Assembly (NCBI GenBank): GCA_037951165.1
Contig: JBBDHG010000160.1
Location: 217,501-281,500 of the forward strand
From: Lophius americanus
Lineage: Eukaryota > Chordata > Actinopteri > Lophiiformes > Lophiidae
Length of the DNA stretch: 64,000 nt
Direction: 5' to 3'
Below are positions 23,801-32,130 of this stretch, piece by piece. Each line of letters opens with the position of its first letter. Within the stretch, counting starts at the first letter, position 1. The notes beneath the pieces were generated by a model. It was not told where the DNA came from. It made no database searches and saw only the letters and a program-made list of their open reading frames with translations. The position numbers were made by a program, and so were the translations under genes.

Positions 23801-26800
23801 AAGACCGGACTGGATGAGCCCACCAGCTGCAACAGATGCAGAGAGGTACAGTGAATACCGACTGGTTAAACCTTCAACCTCAGCAAACTTCCATATCAAC
23901 CAGCATTCATTTGTAGTTTTATTATAAGTTTAGGAAGCCAGCTTCAAAGGGCTCCCAAGGCAGCGTACTTCTGGTGCCGGTCCAGATAAATGAGAAGGGC
24001 ATCTGACATAACACCTATGGCAAATCAATACCCTGAACGAGACGATCCCAAAAGACGAAGTAGAAGAATTTATTTATTTATTATTTGACCTGCCTGCTTT
24101 CTTATGGTATTAACTAACTGCCTGAAAATTGAATTTCCACACCGGCATGAATAAAGTATCTATCTATGTAATTGATTCAACATCCCCATGACCTAAAGCC
24201 GTGTCAATATTGTCTCTATCAGACAAGCAGTTACTGTAAAACCACATATACAGGCAAACGTGCCTCCAGCAGTTTCTAAACGTAGATCCACACTGTGTAT
24301 TTGTAACATAAAGGTTTGGAGTTAATTATATTTATATATATATATAAATGTGAGTATATATTTACTGTGTAACGTCATAAATAAAGGAAGGACTATTATT
24401 GTTATTATAATTATTATTCACAATTTCTGGGTTCACACTGCAGGAAATTGGACTATTACGGTAGATTGAACAATTAGTTAGAAACATTTGTTGCTGTTCT
24501 ATGAAGCCCAACATTGAGTCGCAGGAGTATTATCACTCTACTTTATTTTACTCGTCATGTACTGCATCCGTGCATAAATACAGAGGGGATGAAGGTAGAG
24601 CGATGACAGAGGGGTTCATCTTGCAGACATGAGCTTTGAACTGGATGAATCTAGTTTCATACACAGAGGGGTTATAAATGAGCCTTAATGCGTCTTTAGA
24701 TACTTTGTCGTATGAACATGTATTGTTTTCCCGCATTTTTCGATCAAACAAAGAAAGGAGGACACAGTGTTTTTGTTTGGACTATTTTCAACAACAGTTT
24801 AATGCACATTTTAAAGTATTTATGGCAGTGGGCTGTGTGTGAGGAATTCAGTCATTATAATCTATAGCGTGTTTAACAGTTTGGCTTATCTGTGTCTTTT
24901 TAAAGGGATTCTATTGGACATGACGATAATATAGAATATTATCAAAATTAGACTTTGAGATCAAAAAAACAACAAAATTCCAAATGCAGGACTAGCAGCA
25001 GTCAGAACGTTTCTTTACCGTTACGTCGTCGTCCCCGTCAGACCAGAGCAGCGTCATATTACTGGTCGGCTCCACCTGAGGGTTTTTGGATGTTTCTCTC
25101 AGCTCCTCATCCGCATCATCTAAAACCAGAAAACAACCGGAAGGTTTGTTTCCACTCAAGGAACGCTGATCATTGGCGCAAATGGCACCCAAAGGAAATG
25201 CCGTTTTTTTCACAAGGAGACAAAACATAAATAGCGGAACGGACGACCAAATCTTTGAACATTTTGTGTTTGATCTTTTTTTGTGACTGTACTTTAAATC
25301 TAATAACTTGCATAGGCTCACAGTCCTGAACAGCACTGTCACACATGCGGGAAAGTGTGAGATAGTCGTGAACCCGCAGACAGACGACCAACAAGACTGA
25401 CCTCGTTCTAACAAATTAAGAACAGGTGTGATGTTTGTCTGTACCTGATGAAGACTCCTTCAGACGAACCTCTTGATTGTGATCGCTGTCCTGTGTTTCA
25501 AATGGAATAAACATTTATAATACATCTGAATAAACATTTCAACGGATTTGTGCTGAGCTCAGCTTATCCTTTAACGCTGATTAAACAACATGATTATCGG
25601 CAGCGTTTCACTGGCTGATCAATGAACCAACCAGCATATAGAGACCAGAACTCACCTGCCTCTGAGAAGGTCCCTCTGAAGCGTCGGATTTCCCTTTATT
25701 CCTTGAACCCCTGAGTTCGGCAGCAGGACGACTCGCGGAGCGTTTCTGTAGATGGAGACCACATTTTGGTCCAGTCCTGCCAAACACTGGACTTTTACAG
25801 CGACCCCCAATTTGCTCAGTCTCTGCTCCATCAATCTCTGAGAACACCGAACTTTTGTAGGTTGCTGATCGTTCCTGGGGAAACTTGGGGCTTCCTGGGA
25901 ATACTGGGCTCTTAGGCCGGCAGGTAACGGACGTCACAGAGGAGGCTAAACTCTCCTGAGAAGAGGACATGAACCCTGAGTTGCAGACACCAACTTGAGG
26001 TTTGTAGGCACTTGGAGACTTTTCATGCTGAGTATTCCTGCCAAAGACCAGACTTTTGACAAACAAGGGACTCGGCTCTGTCTCTCCATCTCCTCCTGGA
26101 TTGGTCTCTGAGAAGACGGGACTTTTAGGAGAGGCTGTGCTCTTGAACAAAGTTAGATCACTGGAGATCTTGGGGCTTTTGGGAAACGTTGGACTCTTGG
26201 GTTGAGCAGACAAAGACTTTTGAGGCGAGGTGCAGGTGTCCTGAGAACACCACTGAGACCCTGAGGTTCTGCAGGTTTGAGGACGGTCTTGGCTAAGCAG
26301 GGGGAGTTGAACTTTGGCTTTGCAGCCAGTCAGAGGGAAGGTGGGGGATTCCTGGGGCTGAGAGTCTTCCATCTGGGTTGAGTCAGAGCTCTGGGTTATT
26401 GGTGAGAGAAGACAAACACACAAATAATCATTTTGAGTCGTGTTGATGTCCAGCTTTAGCTCTGTCTTTGGTTCCCACCTCCTCCTTTGGGAAATATCTG
26501 TCTATTTAGCTGCTAAATGCTCCGCTATCTTCACCAGCTAGTCCCCCTATTGTGTCTATTTGCTGTTGCTGACAAAGTGCACTGTTGCTTTTTAAAACGT
26601 TTTCTGAGAAAAATTATGCTGACAGAGGATCAAGACTCTAAAATTGTGGTTGGAGAGATAAGAGAAATATTTCTCTCTAGGTTCATCCCTACCAAAGACA
26701 CCCAATGCGTTATAATACTGACCTGACCTGCAAATGTGACAAATGATTAAATAATGAGACGTGAGAAATATTGTGGTCGAACCTGTTGTGAGTCCAGGGT

Positions 26801-29604
26801 CAGATCCAGAACTTCGGATCTGCAGGATGAAACCTGAGAGTCGATTTTCTGAGTCTGGGACAAGTCCGGCATCTCCAGTAGAGGACTGCCCTCTTTTCTC
26901 CTCCGCTTTTTATTCTTCTTACCTTCATCTCCACTTCTTTTTACTCCTGAGAAATCACATCATATAAATAACATACAATAACACAGATTTCAATATGTTG
27001 CCTTTTGGTACGCTAACCCCGACACCCCAAACATCCGCACTAGCTCGGCTCCTTAAATGCTTGTAAATAAGCCGCTGTAAGGCTAAATTGGGTCTGACGC
27101 TCTCAAAAAGAAAATTCCCTAAGATCAGGAAATGATTTGGGCTTTTTTAGTCATGAAGAAGACAATCAACTTATATTAGTATATAGAAAAACATGATTCC
27201 TCTAGGATCTTTTTCACACAAACAATCTTGTGAAATTATTTATTTACAACTATTTCTACTTATAACCGATATAAACATCAGCCTGGTTCAGAACAATTTA
27301 CTGTACTTACATTTGTAACTATACTTACTCATACTTACAACCAATACTTATATAGACTGCCCCACAATATGTGTTTCAGTGGCAAAGCCTGCAGCCTGGT
27401 TTCAGAGCACTTCATTTGTCTTGGCTTTTGTTAGACTTTAAAATTCACCCGGCATTTAAATTAAGCATCATTAAGTTCGCTATCGTTTAAATTAGGTTAT
27501 CTGAACAATTATTTCACGATATATGTAAGCTTTAATTACTTGGTCATGAACATTCATAGAGAATAACGTTAATGGTGAATTTTCTTTTAAACTGTAAAAT
27601 CTATCTTACTTAACGTGAGATTTGTTAAATCTAAATTTCTCTCTTCTTGCTCGTCTTTCTCGCTGCCTCTCCTCAGGTGCGTGTCCCCCAGATTCTACAG
27701 CGTTAAATTTGCTTAAAATGAAGAAATTTAGCATGAACACTACAGGATATCTGTGACCCAGCAGTCCTCAGAGACTCACCTGGATTCCGGATTGTCCCTG
27801 GCGTGCTGCCATCCCCCGAAGGTCCCGGATCAATGGCCGATATCACTTTTCCGTTCAAGTACAAGAGTTTCCGTCGAGAGCTGATCCTGAGTGATGCTTC
27901 ATCGGCCCGAACATTTTGGGATGGAGAGCACGGTTGTGTCTGGCTGACCATCTACAAGGACCACATAGGGGTTCTGTATTAATCATTAATTAACCCAATA
28001 GAGCATTAACTTTACTGAGGATTGGGGCTTGGGCCAAGCGAGCTGGAGCCACGTGGAAGATTCCTCAAGTGGTTGGTATGTGCTTCTCTAAGTCGTCTAG
28101 TCATCCTCGTTTTTAGCTGCATGTCAACGGCATGTACTCACACTATCCTGAATGGCTTTCATCATGGCCTCTTCCTCGTTCTGCTGCCTGAGTGCCGTGA
28201 TGCTGGCTTCTTCTTCACTCAGACGGAGGGCCAGGTCCATCATCTCCTCCTCTGTCATCTCTAAAAACAAAAAGGGACGGGCTTACCTAGATGGTTTACA
28301 GAACAGATCCACAGAAATTCTAGCCTGACTTAAATTTGACTATTATAGTGATTTAATTTGCATGGATATATGGCTCTTATTTTTATCATCCTTTAGAATT
28401 GTTTCTTCTGTTGGTATCAATAACTCAAAATGAGTCTGAGATGATATAAAGTTATGGTGACTGACGCTCACGACACAATATCTTATGTAAAATATCACAT
28501 GTTGGGATCTCTGTCACAGAAAACCAGAAGGAAGAGTTTCACAGATTTTTCATATTGGAATAATTCACTTCAAACCTGATTTTATCATAATTTTACATCA
28601 AACACAGTCCTTATTTGGCACTTATTTAGGCCCGATAAGTCAACCAACAGTACTTATTTCGACATCCAACACATCTTTTTCTGTACCTTTGGGTTTGGAT
28701 TTGTTTTCCCTCCCTCTCCTGCGTTTGCCTCTGGATGATGAAGGTGATAGAAGCGACAAGGAGCACTCGTCCTGGAAGAACAGAAAACATCATTAAGTAG
28801 GGTACTGCCACTTTCCTTCATGAGCAAAAAAACAAAGAAAAAAGAAGCTTATCACAGATCAAGTTATTAAGTGATAATAACTCAAACTGTAGGATCCAAC
28901 CAGAGCCGATCCATCGCACCGCCTGATAATGTTACGAAGCATCTACAAGAAGCCTCTAAACGTACAACCTTTATTCATTTCCTAGAGTTTGTGAATACAC
29001 AAACGCAGGTTGCGGTGCCCCATTTGTATACACTTATCAGTCCTAATATAACTACCGACGAGGTGAAGTCAGAATAACATTGATTATCTCATCACCGTGG
29101 CATCTGTCAGTGGGTGGGGATATGTAAGGCAACAGGTGAATATTTTGTCTTGAAGCTGATACTTTGGAAGCAGGAACAAATGGACAAGTGTAAGGCTCTG
29201 AATGACTCTGGCAAAAACAGAATTATGATCGCGAGAAAATTGGAGAATTGCCAGAACTGCAGGTCTTGTCGGTTGATCCTAGTCTATAGTGATTATTACC
29301 CATCAAAGTGATCTGAGAACGGACAACTTCGGTGTCAGAACCCCCAGTGTATCGTGGGGCTGTGTTGCTGTCAAAAAAGGAGAGTGTTACAAGGAAGGCC
29401 GGTTGAATGTTATGGCTGATGTACTCTATAACTCCAGTGTTAAAACCATCTAAACCTGAATCCGTGTTTTCTCAACTGATTGTGCCTAATATTCTCTACA
29501 TTGTTCTCATCGAGAGCTCCGTCCTCTTGTGTGTTTCCGTTGATCCCTTGGTTTCCGAGAGGAATGTCATTGCTGTCCTGCACTACTCGCTTCCTCAGAG
29601 CCAT
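14681..29604 (-). CDS. uimc1: uimc1 (RAP80), BRCA1-A complex subunit; 22 coding exons
   Basis: RAP80 reads K63-linked ubiquitin on chromatin at double-strand breaks and brings the Abraxas-BRCC36-BRCA1 complex there. I assembled the gene from splice signals; all junction phases agree and give 3264 nt (1087 codons plus stop). Landmarks are: UIM1 about residues 66-83 and UIM2 about 91-103; a basic segment 170-178; SP-rich repeats 216-460; the Abraxas-interacting region about 578-632 (YYWGVPFCPRGLDPDDYTQ, then VILAQMEVYEKSLK); an acidic run about 715-760; zinc finger 1 (C908, C911, H923, C927); zinc finger 2 (C978, C981, H993, C997); and a C-terminal SISEATDCLIDF followed by a basic end. Human RAP80 is 719 residues, so this form is long, mainly from exon 7 and from exons 14-15. 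Start choice: A at -3 and G at +4, with a N-terminus like the mammalian basic one. Weakest junctions are the exon 2 donor (GTAGAG), the exon 6 donor (GTTCGA) and the exon 18 acceptor. Confidence 0.93.
15689..15722 (-). CDS. uimc1: uimc1 exon 22 (micro-exon)
   Basis: Acceptor tgtcttcacag, donor GTAAGG; 34 nt encoding EAGPSGSKLRP, phase 2 out. Confidence 0.78.
16180..16228 (-). CDS. uimc1: uimc1 exon 21
   Basis: Acceptor gaccttctag, donor GTGAGT; encodes KENLLSALEKTDSRDS, phase 1 out. Confidence 0.82.
16924..17026 (-). CDS. uimc1: uimc1 exon 20, zinc finger 2
   Basis: Acceptor tttccacag, donor GTGAGC; encodes NQEKCYICQKLVPLRDYSKH-TEVC, with the same C-x2-C-x11-H-x3-C spacing as finger 1. The mammalian second finger (CYLC...LVPFREY) is very similar. 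Confidence 0.92.
17110..17191 (-). CDS. uimc1: uimc1 exon 19
   Basis: Acceptor acgttgcag, donor GTACGT; encodes ASLKPRRKRTRRAEATAEDT-NSASGTV, a basic linker between the two zinc fingers; phase 2 out. Confidence 0.85.
18010..18079 (-). repeat. Dispersed repeat (ttgatccaaatgtaaagtgc family), copy 2
   Basis: Inverted relative to 4689-4754 and 31696-31751, with the TTA-rich tail on the left. Confidence 0.7.
18268..18545 (+). mobile_element. Retroelement-tail repeat in uimc1 intron 18
   Basis: Blocks gggctggatcttatcccagc, gagtccccagttcatcacag and ggggagaacatgtaaaccc belong to a very common fish interspersed repeat, probably a LINE 3' end. It lies only a few bases from the exon 18 donor. Confidence 0.65.
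18558..18902 (-). CDS. uimc1: uimc1 exon 18, zinc finger 1
   Basis: Encodes EPKTRLPPAPEDQKMKG... to the finger MECPICQGSFPVTEIEMHAA-YCDGE (C-x2-C-x11-H-x3-C), as in RAP80. Donor GTGAAA. Two acceptors keep the frame (ending at 18902 after cagag, or 18899 after agtag); both have poor pyrimidine tracts, so the 5' edge is uncertain by 3 nt. Confidence 0.82.
19708..19849 (-). CDS. uimc1: uimc1 exon 17
   Basis: Acceptor tttacaccacag, donor GTAAGG; encodes LGHKSQEPPEVEMILQDD... to ...DVDVETEPN, acidic with a short (GAT GTG GAG)-like repeat at the DNA level; phase 1 out. Confidence 0.82.
20447..20514 (-). CDS. uimc1: uimc1 exon 16
   Basis: Acceptor ctaaaaaaacag, donor GTGAGT; encodes ETQLHEEEEEDGTQDLTMDT-GAE. 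Confidence 0.8.
20751..20982 (-). CDS. uimc1: uimc1 exon 15, extra segment and acidic run
   Basis: Acceptor ttctattccag, donor GTATAG. Encodes HEFVFHRAEPELMSAVHSIL followed by RRKLRSKKRR (possible second nuclear localisation signal) and then a long Glu/Lys-rich acidic run ending DGDDCDVCP. Phase 1 out. Confidence 0.85.
21124..21217 (-). CDS. uimc1: uimc1 exon 14, extra helical segment
   Basis: The acceptor cgccgagag gives the phase 2 entry required by exon 13; the donor is GTATGG. Encodes RFNPSDEFLRVSSRLELLRK and APEGLFNEVLKT, a well-formed helical sequence I cannot place in mammalian RAP80 from memory. Confidence 0.75.
21705..21763 (-). CDS. uimc1: uimc1 exon 13
   Basis: Acceptor cacccccacag, donor GTCAAA; encodes KSPSPPESPAESPQQSLPQ with four SP sites in 13 residues; phase 2 out. 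Confidence 0.8.
21916..22020 (-). CDS. uimc1: uimc1 exon 12, Abraxas-interacting region (second half)
   Basis: Acceptor ccgctcccag, donor GTATGA; encodes VILAQMEVYEKSLKQAQRCL... to ...ILPQPE, an amphipathic helix strongly like mammalian RAP80. Confidence 0.95.
22557..22583 (+). repeat. Dispersed DNA-element end
   Basis: gtttcaatgttatggctgat, related to 1033-1062 and 29404-29424; in uimc1 intron 11. Confidence 0.5.
22622..22775 (-). CDS. uimc1: uimc1 exon 11, Abraxas-interacting region (first half)
   Basis: Acceptor catctcgctcag, donor GTGAGG. It ends TVHYYWGVPFCPRGLDPDDY-TQ (576-597), the hallmark of the RAP80 region that binds Abraxas; the mammalian counterpart has the same W-G-x-P-F-C-P core. 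Confidence 0.95.
23717..23826 (-). CDS. uimc1: uimc1 exon 10
   Basis: Acceptor tctgttgcag, donor GTTCAG; encodes LVGSSSPVFPEEGP... to ...GTSGLNC. The SSPVF block (515-518) continues the SPVF theme of exon 7. Phase 2 out. Confidence 0.82.
23950..24170 (+). mobile_element. LINE 3'-tail remnants in uimc1 intron 9
   Basis: One tail has agaagggcatctgacataac, aatcaataccctgaacgag and an aagaatttattt end. Another ends gcatgaataaagtatctatc. Both words are typical of fish LINE 3' ends. No coding part remains. Confidence 0.55.
25019..25119 (-). CDS. uimc1: uimc1 exon 9
   Basis: Acceptor ttctggttttag, donor GTAAAG; encodes DDADEELRETSKN... to ...MTLLWSDGDDDVT, acidic. Confidence 0.85.
25445..25490 (-). 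CDS. uimc1: uimc1 exon 8
   Basis: Acceptor tttgaaacacag, donor GTACAG; encodes DSDHNQEVRLKESSS, phase 1 out. Confidence 0.82.
25656..26390 (-). CDS. uimc1: uimc1 exon 7, large SP-rich repeat exon
   Basis: Acceptor ccaataacccag, donor GTGAGT; 245 codons in phase 0. It is built of degenerate repeats with the core K-S-(P/L/S)-(V/T)-F at K280, K304, K327, K375, K394 and K414, spaced about 19-24 residues or twice that. Many are proline-directed kinase consensus sites. I know of no comparable repeat in mammalian RAP80. Confidence 0.9.
26783..26946 (-). CDS. uimc1: uimc1 exon 6, basic segment and SIM-like motif
   Basis: Acceptor gatttctcag. Encodes a basic cluster KKNKKRRRK (about residues 170-178, likely nuclear localisation) and then EVLDLTLDS (205-213), which fits a SUMO-interacting motif. 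The donor GTTCGA is unusual but gives the phase 0 that exon 7 needs. Confidence 0.75.
27780..27951 (-). CDS. uimc1: uimc1 exon 5
   Basis: Acceptor ccttgtag, donor GTGAGT. Encodes MVSQTQPCSPSQNVRADEAS... to ...STPGTIRNP (phase 1 out), a low-complexity linker after the UIMs. Confidence 0.88.
28142..28260 (-). CDS. uimc1: uimc1 exon 4, tandem ubiquitin-interacting motifs
   Basis: Acceptor tgtttttag, donor GTGAGT. Encodes EMTEEEMMDLALRLSEEEAS and, after a short linker, NEEEAMMKAIQDS. Both show the UIM pattern of acidic residues, then A-x-x-x-S (A74/S78 and A99/S103). In the mammalian protein the helix linking the two UIMs sets selectivity for K63-linked chains. Confidence 0.95.
28687..28771 (-). 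CDS. uimc1: uimc1 exon 3
   Basis: Acceptor ttcttccag, donor GTACAG. Encodes DECSLSLLSPSSSRGKRRR... to ...KSKPK. This is where mammalian RAP80 has its SUMO-interacting FIVIS-type motif; here only a weak SLSLL stretch is seen. Confidence 0.85.
28880..29424 (+). repeat. Non-autonomous DNA-element copy in uimc1 intron 2
   Basis: Contains the blocks ggaacaaatggacaagtgtaa, gagaattgccagaactgcagg and gtgatctgagaacggac and ends gttgaatgttatggctgatg. I recognise this as a common fish interspersed element related in its end to 1033-1062 and 22557-22583. The plus-strand frames inside it are not host genes. Confidence 0.55.
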
Positions 29605-29616
29605 CCTGGTCTGCTT
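29500..29616 (-). CDS. uimc1: uimc1 exon 2 with start codon
   Basis: The acceptor is tttcccag; the ATG lies at 29602-29604 with a strong context (accaggATGg). It encodes MALRKRVVQDSN... to ...GALDENN (35 codons, phase 0 out). The GTAGAG donor is weak but is the only GT giving the phase required by exon 3. Confidence 0.75.
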
Positions 29617-29889
29617 CTGGGAAACTTTGACACACAAGAAAGATTGGAGTTATATTTCCTTAATAAAAACCATCCAGTAGTTTTCAATGCAGTGTCAGTT
29701 TGCTAACTTCTTCTTCTTAAATTGGTTCCTTATTTCTGTATCATTAAGATGACTGAGAAACACAGAGAAATCTGATAAAATTCCTTGCAATCCAAGATGG
29801 CAGTCAAGCCAGTCCATTTTGTTTGTGTGTGTCTGTATCTTAAATCTGTATTTCATGTTTGTTTGTTGGTCTACTGCTGAACTAGATAC

Positions 29890-30060
29890 TGGTTACAGTC
29901 CAGAGGATTTCAAATTATTTGGTTGACCGGAGTGCGTGGGTTAATGCAATGGAACATAAAAATGAATTTCTCACGATAACTATAGGTGTCTCACAGGGTT
30001 CCATTTTGGGAACTATTTTTGTTTTAACCCTAACCCTAACCCATTTTTTATAAATGATCT
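29890..30060 (+). mobile_element. LINE reverse-transcriptase fragment with telomere-like insert
   Basis: The plus strand translates YLVDRSAWVNAMEHKNEF, then GVSQGSILGTIF and, after an interruption, FINDLG. The order matches the LINE RT motif G-V-P-Q-G-S-x-L-G-P-x-L-F...I-N-D-L. About three CCCTAA units (30024-30042) sit exactly where the residues between LGP and IND should be. Confidence 0.65.
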
Positions 30061-30213
30061 TGGTATGTTAAAGCAAAAACACGTTTCTATGCTGATGCAA
30101 AGTGATTTACACAAATGCTCCCACCATAGCTCAGGCAGTGCAAGAGTTTCAGATTGTATTCCAGCCACAACAATGTGCTCTATAGAATTTAAAGTGGGTT
30201 TTAAACGCTAGGC

Positions 30214-30405
30214 AGATGGATAATTTGATTATCTGACAGATACATTGACAGACAGACAGATGGAAAAACGAGAGATATAGTGAAAGATGGACAAATAGAC
30301 TGACAAAAATACAAACATATGAAAAGACAGCCAGAGATGGATAAACAGAAAGACAGACATACCAACAGATGGGTAAACGGGTGGACGAACGGACAGACGG
30401 ATAGG
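30214..30405 (+). repeat. Degenerate GACA/GATG tetranucleotide repeat
   Basis: gacagacagacagatgg, agaaagacagacat and gacggataggagc-like words; low-complexity sequence with no gene. Confidence 0.75.
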
Positions 30406-30829
30406 AGCCGTGAGCCTTTCTTACCTGAAGATGTTGTCTGTCTTCTTCCTCTCATCTGTCCCAAGGGTCAGAAACAGGATGGCACGAGCATAAACCTAAA
30501 CTAACCAAAAGCTCTAATTTCCTTATAAAGAGGAATTAAACGTGGACGCTGACATAACATATTTTGTATCAGATAATATCACGCACGCACAGATTCGGTT
30601 CAGCTCATGTTTTAAACGACACTACAACAGTTAGCGTCACAACAACGGTTGATATGGTAACAAACTTGACGTACGATACGCTAAAAACTGCCCGTAAAGT
30701 TCGTATTAACGATTTCCGGTTTAATTGACCATACGGTTGAGGAGGAGAATATGTGTTTGTGTATTAATCTGCTCAATAACAAAGCAAAATAACAGTTCAC
30801 CTGATAATATCAATCTAGGAGACACTCAC

Positions 30830-30870
30830 AGCTGAGTTTTCCTCACTTTCGCGGCGCCATGTTTGTTTCT
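30830..30870 (-). other. uimc1: uimc1 non-coding exon 1 (5' end not fixed)
   Basis: On the minus strand, cgccgcgaaagtgaggaaaa then ctcagct is followed by GTGAGT at 30824-30829. It contains a 5-codon upstream frame (ATG at 30858-30860, MAPRK, stop at 30843-30845). The aaacATGGCGCCG context resembles a YY1-type initiator element. The transcription start is unknown. Confidence 0.6.
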
Positions 30871-31000
30871 GGGCACTTGGTCACGTGAGTTTTACGTAAA
30901 CCGTGCCTTCGTGATGCCTTTAGTGACTGTCGGGAAATCTGGAAAATCAGCGGCTTTGTATGAAAAACTGAGTCTGGTTTTTCAGTGATTAGAAGTGTGG
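30860..31000. promoter_or_regulatory. Divergent promoter region, uimc1 and tRNA-Val
   Basis: About 140 bp separate uimc1 exon 1 (leftward) from the solitary tRNA gene (rightward). It includes a palindromic E-box CACGTG at 30882-30887. The E-box is seen directly; its use is inference. Confidence 0.5.
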
Positions 31001-31073
31001 GTTTCCGTAGTGTAGTGGTTATCACGTTCGCCTCACACGCGAAAGGTCCCCGGTTCGAGACCGGGCGGAAACA
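31001..31073 (+). tRNA. trnav-cac: tRNA-Val (CAC), solitary
   Basis: A 73-nt cloverleaf: acceptor GTTTCCG/CGGAAAC, discriminator A73, anticodon stem TTCGC/GCGAA, loop CTCACAC with anticodon CAC at 31034-31036, T stem CCCGG/CCGGG with loop TTCGAGA. It is identical to the consensus CAC genes of the minus-strand array but has unrelated flanks, and it converges on the array. Pol III stop TTTT begins about 3 nt after the gene. Confidence 0.98.
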
Positions 31074-31695
31074 GGTTTTACATTTTACGCCTTTTCAAAA
31101 TGACCATTTGCCAGGAGCAACTTTATCTGATTGGCGGAATATCTTGGTGATAACATAATAAACACAGGCTGTAAATTAACAAATGTTTAAAATGTACTTC
31201 TTGAGTTTGTAGATTTATTACTCATTAAATAGTTCAGTCAATTTTCAATTAAAAAGGATTATTGCTATTATTGATTGATTGTTTTAAATTAAATAGCACA
31301 CAACTTATTTTTTCCCGAAACAACATTTTACAGTAATAAGATAAATATTAAAATTTTGTCAAAAGAAAAGATTTTGAAGATATGAACCTTTTACTATATT
31401 ACCTCAAAAAGTATGTTCATATAGAAACTAACTATCCTAGAAAGAGCTTAATCTGAAAAATACGTCCATCAAACCTGGTTTAAAAGATGCAAAATGTAGT
31501 TTTACAACAAGATTTTCTGAATTAATATTCAGCAATCGTAATCACAACTTATGTTTTCAAAAACATAATTTTATAGTGAAAATATGAATATCTTTATTCT
31601 ATGGAAAGTACAAATCTTGTGGACATGCAATTAGAATCCTGAATTCTGACTCACATCTCTACTTGGAGGATAACCATGGTAGATGAGCCATTTTT
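31074..31695. other. AT-rich spacer
   Basis: Nothing recognisable between the solitary tRNA and the array edge; no array-type spacer sequence. Confidence 0.6.
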
Positions 31696-31751
31696 GCACT
31701 TTGAGATTTGATCCAAATGTAAAGTGCATTATAAATTAAATGTATTATTAT
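31696..31751 (+). repeat. Dispersed repeat (ttgatccaaatgtaaagtgc family), copy 3, at array edge
   Basis: Same family as 4689-4754. Its TTA tail runs directly into the first tRNA-Val relic, so the outer edge of the array coincides with a retroposon-like insertion. Confidence 0.7.
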
Positions 31752-31817
31752 CCAAGGTCTCGAAACTGGAACCTTTCAGGTGTGAAGCGAACGTGATAAC
31801 AACGAAACTACGGACAC
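31745..31817 (-). pseudogene. tRNA-Val relic (CAC), decayed
   Basis: Aligns without gaps to the 73-nt gene over its full length, with anticodon CAC preserved. The 3' acceptor strand is replaced by TTATTATCC-like sequence and there are changes in the T stem, anticodon stem and D arm. Not expected to fold. Confidence 0.8.
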
Positions 31818-31919
31818 CTATGAATCTGTCTGAAGTACCAAATTAAGCGACTCAGAGAAATCTGTTTCACCTGAGCATATTGAATGAATTGTTGCGGGAA
31901 AACATGAATCCACCCCTAC

Positions 31920-31971
31920 TGTTTCAACTGGTCTTCAAATTGGCACCTTTCGCATGCCGGGGGAACGTGAT
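31920..31971 (-). pseudogene. Truncated tRNA-Val relic fused to array spacer
   Basis: The 3' half of the gene through to the D arm aligns (ggtcttcaaattggcacc, tttcgcatgccgg, gaacgtga). At gtgat it jumps into the spacer word tccaaaagaactggaacatc, so the 5' part is lost. This is a recombination scar at the array edge. Confidence 0.75.
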
Positions 31972-32057
31972 CCAAAAGAACTGGAACATCTCATTAAATC
32001 TCTTTCACCTGAGCATATTAAATGGAGAGATACCTCTAAACCTACGTCAAAATCTAT

Positions 32058-32130
32058 TGTTTCCGCCCGGTCTCGAACCGGGGACCTTTCGCGTGTGAGG
32101 CGAACGTGATAACCACTACACTACGGAAAC
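32058..32130 (-). tRNA. trnav-cac: tRNA-Val (CAC), array copy 1
   Basis: Consensus body; the first intact gene at the array edge. TTTT present in the 3' flank. Confidence 0.97.

Noticed and set aside
29114..29311. 65-codon plus-strand frame in uimc1 intron 2
   Set aside because: Lies within an interspersed DNA element and is antisense to the host gene.
31880..32098. 72-codon plus-strand frame
   Set aside because: It overlaps a tRNA relic and the first array gene on the opposite strand; array spacer only.
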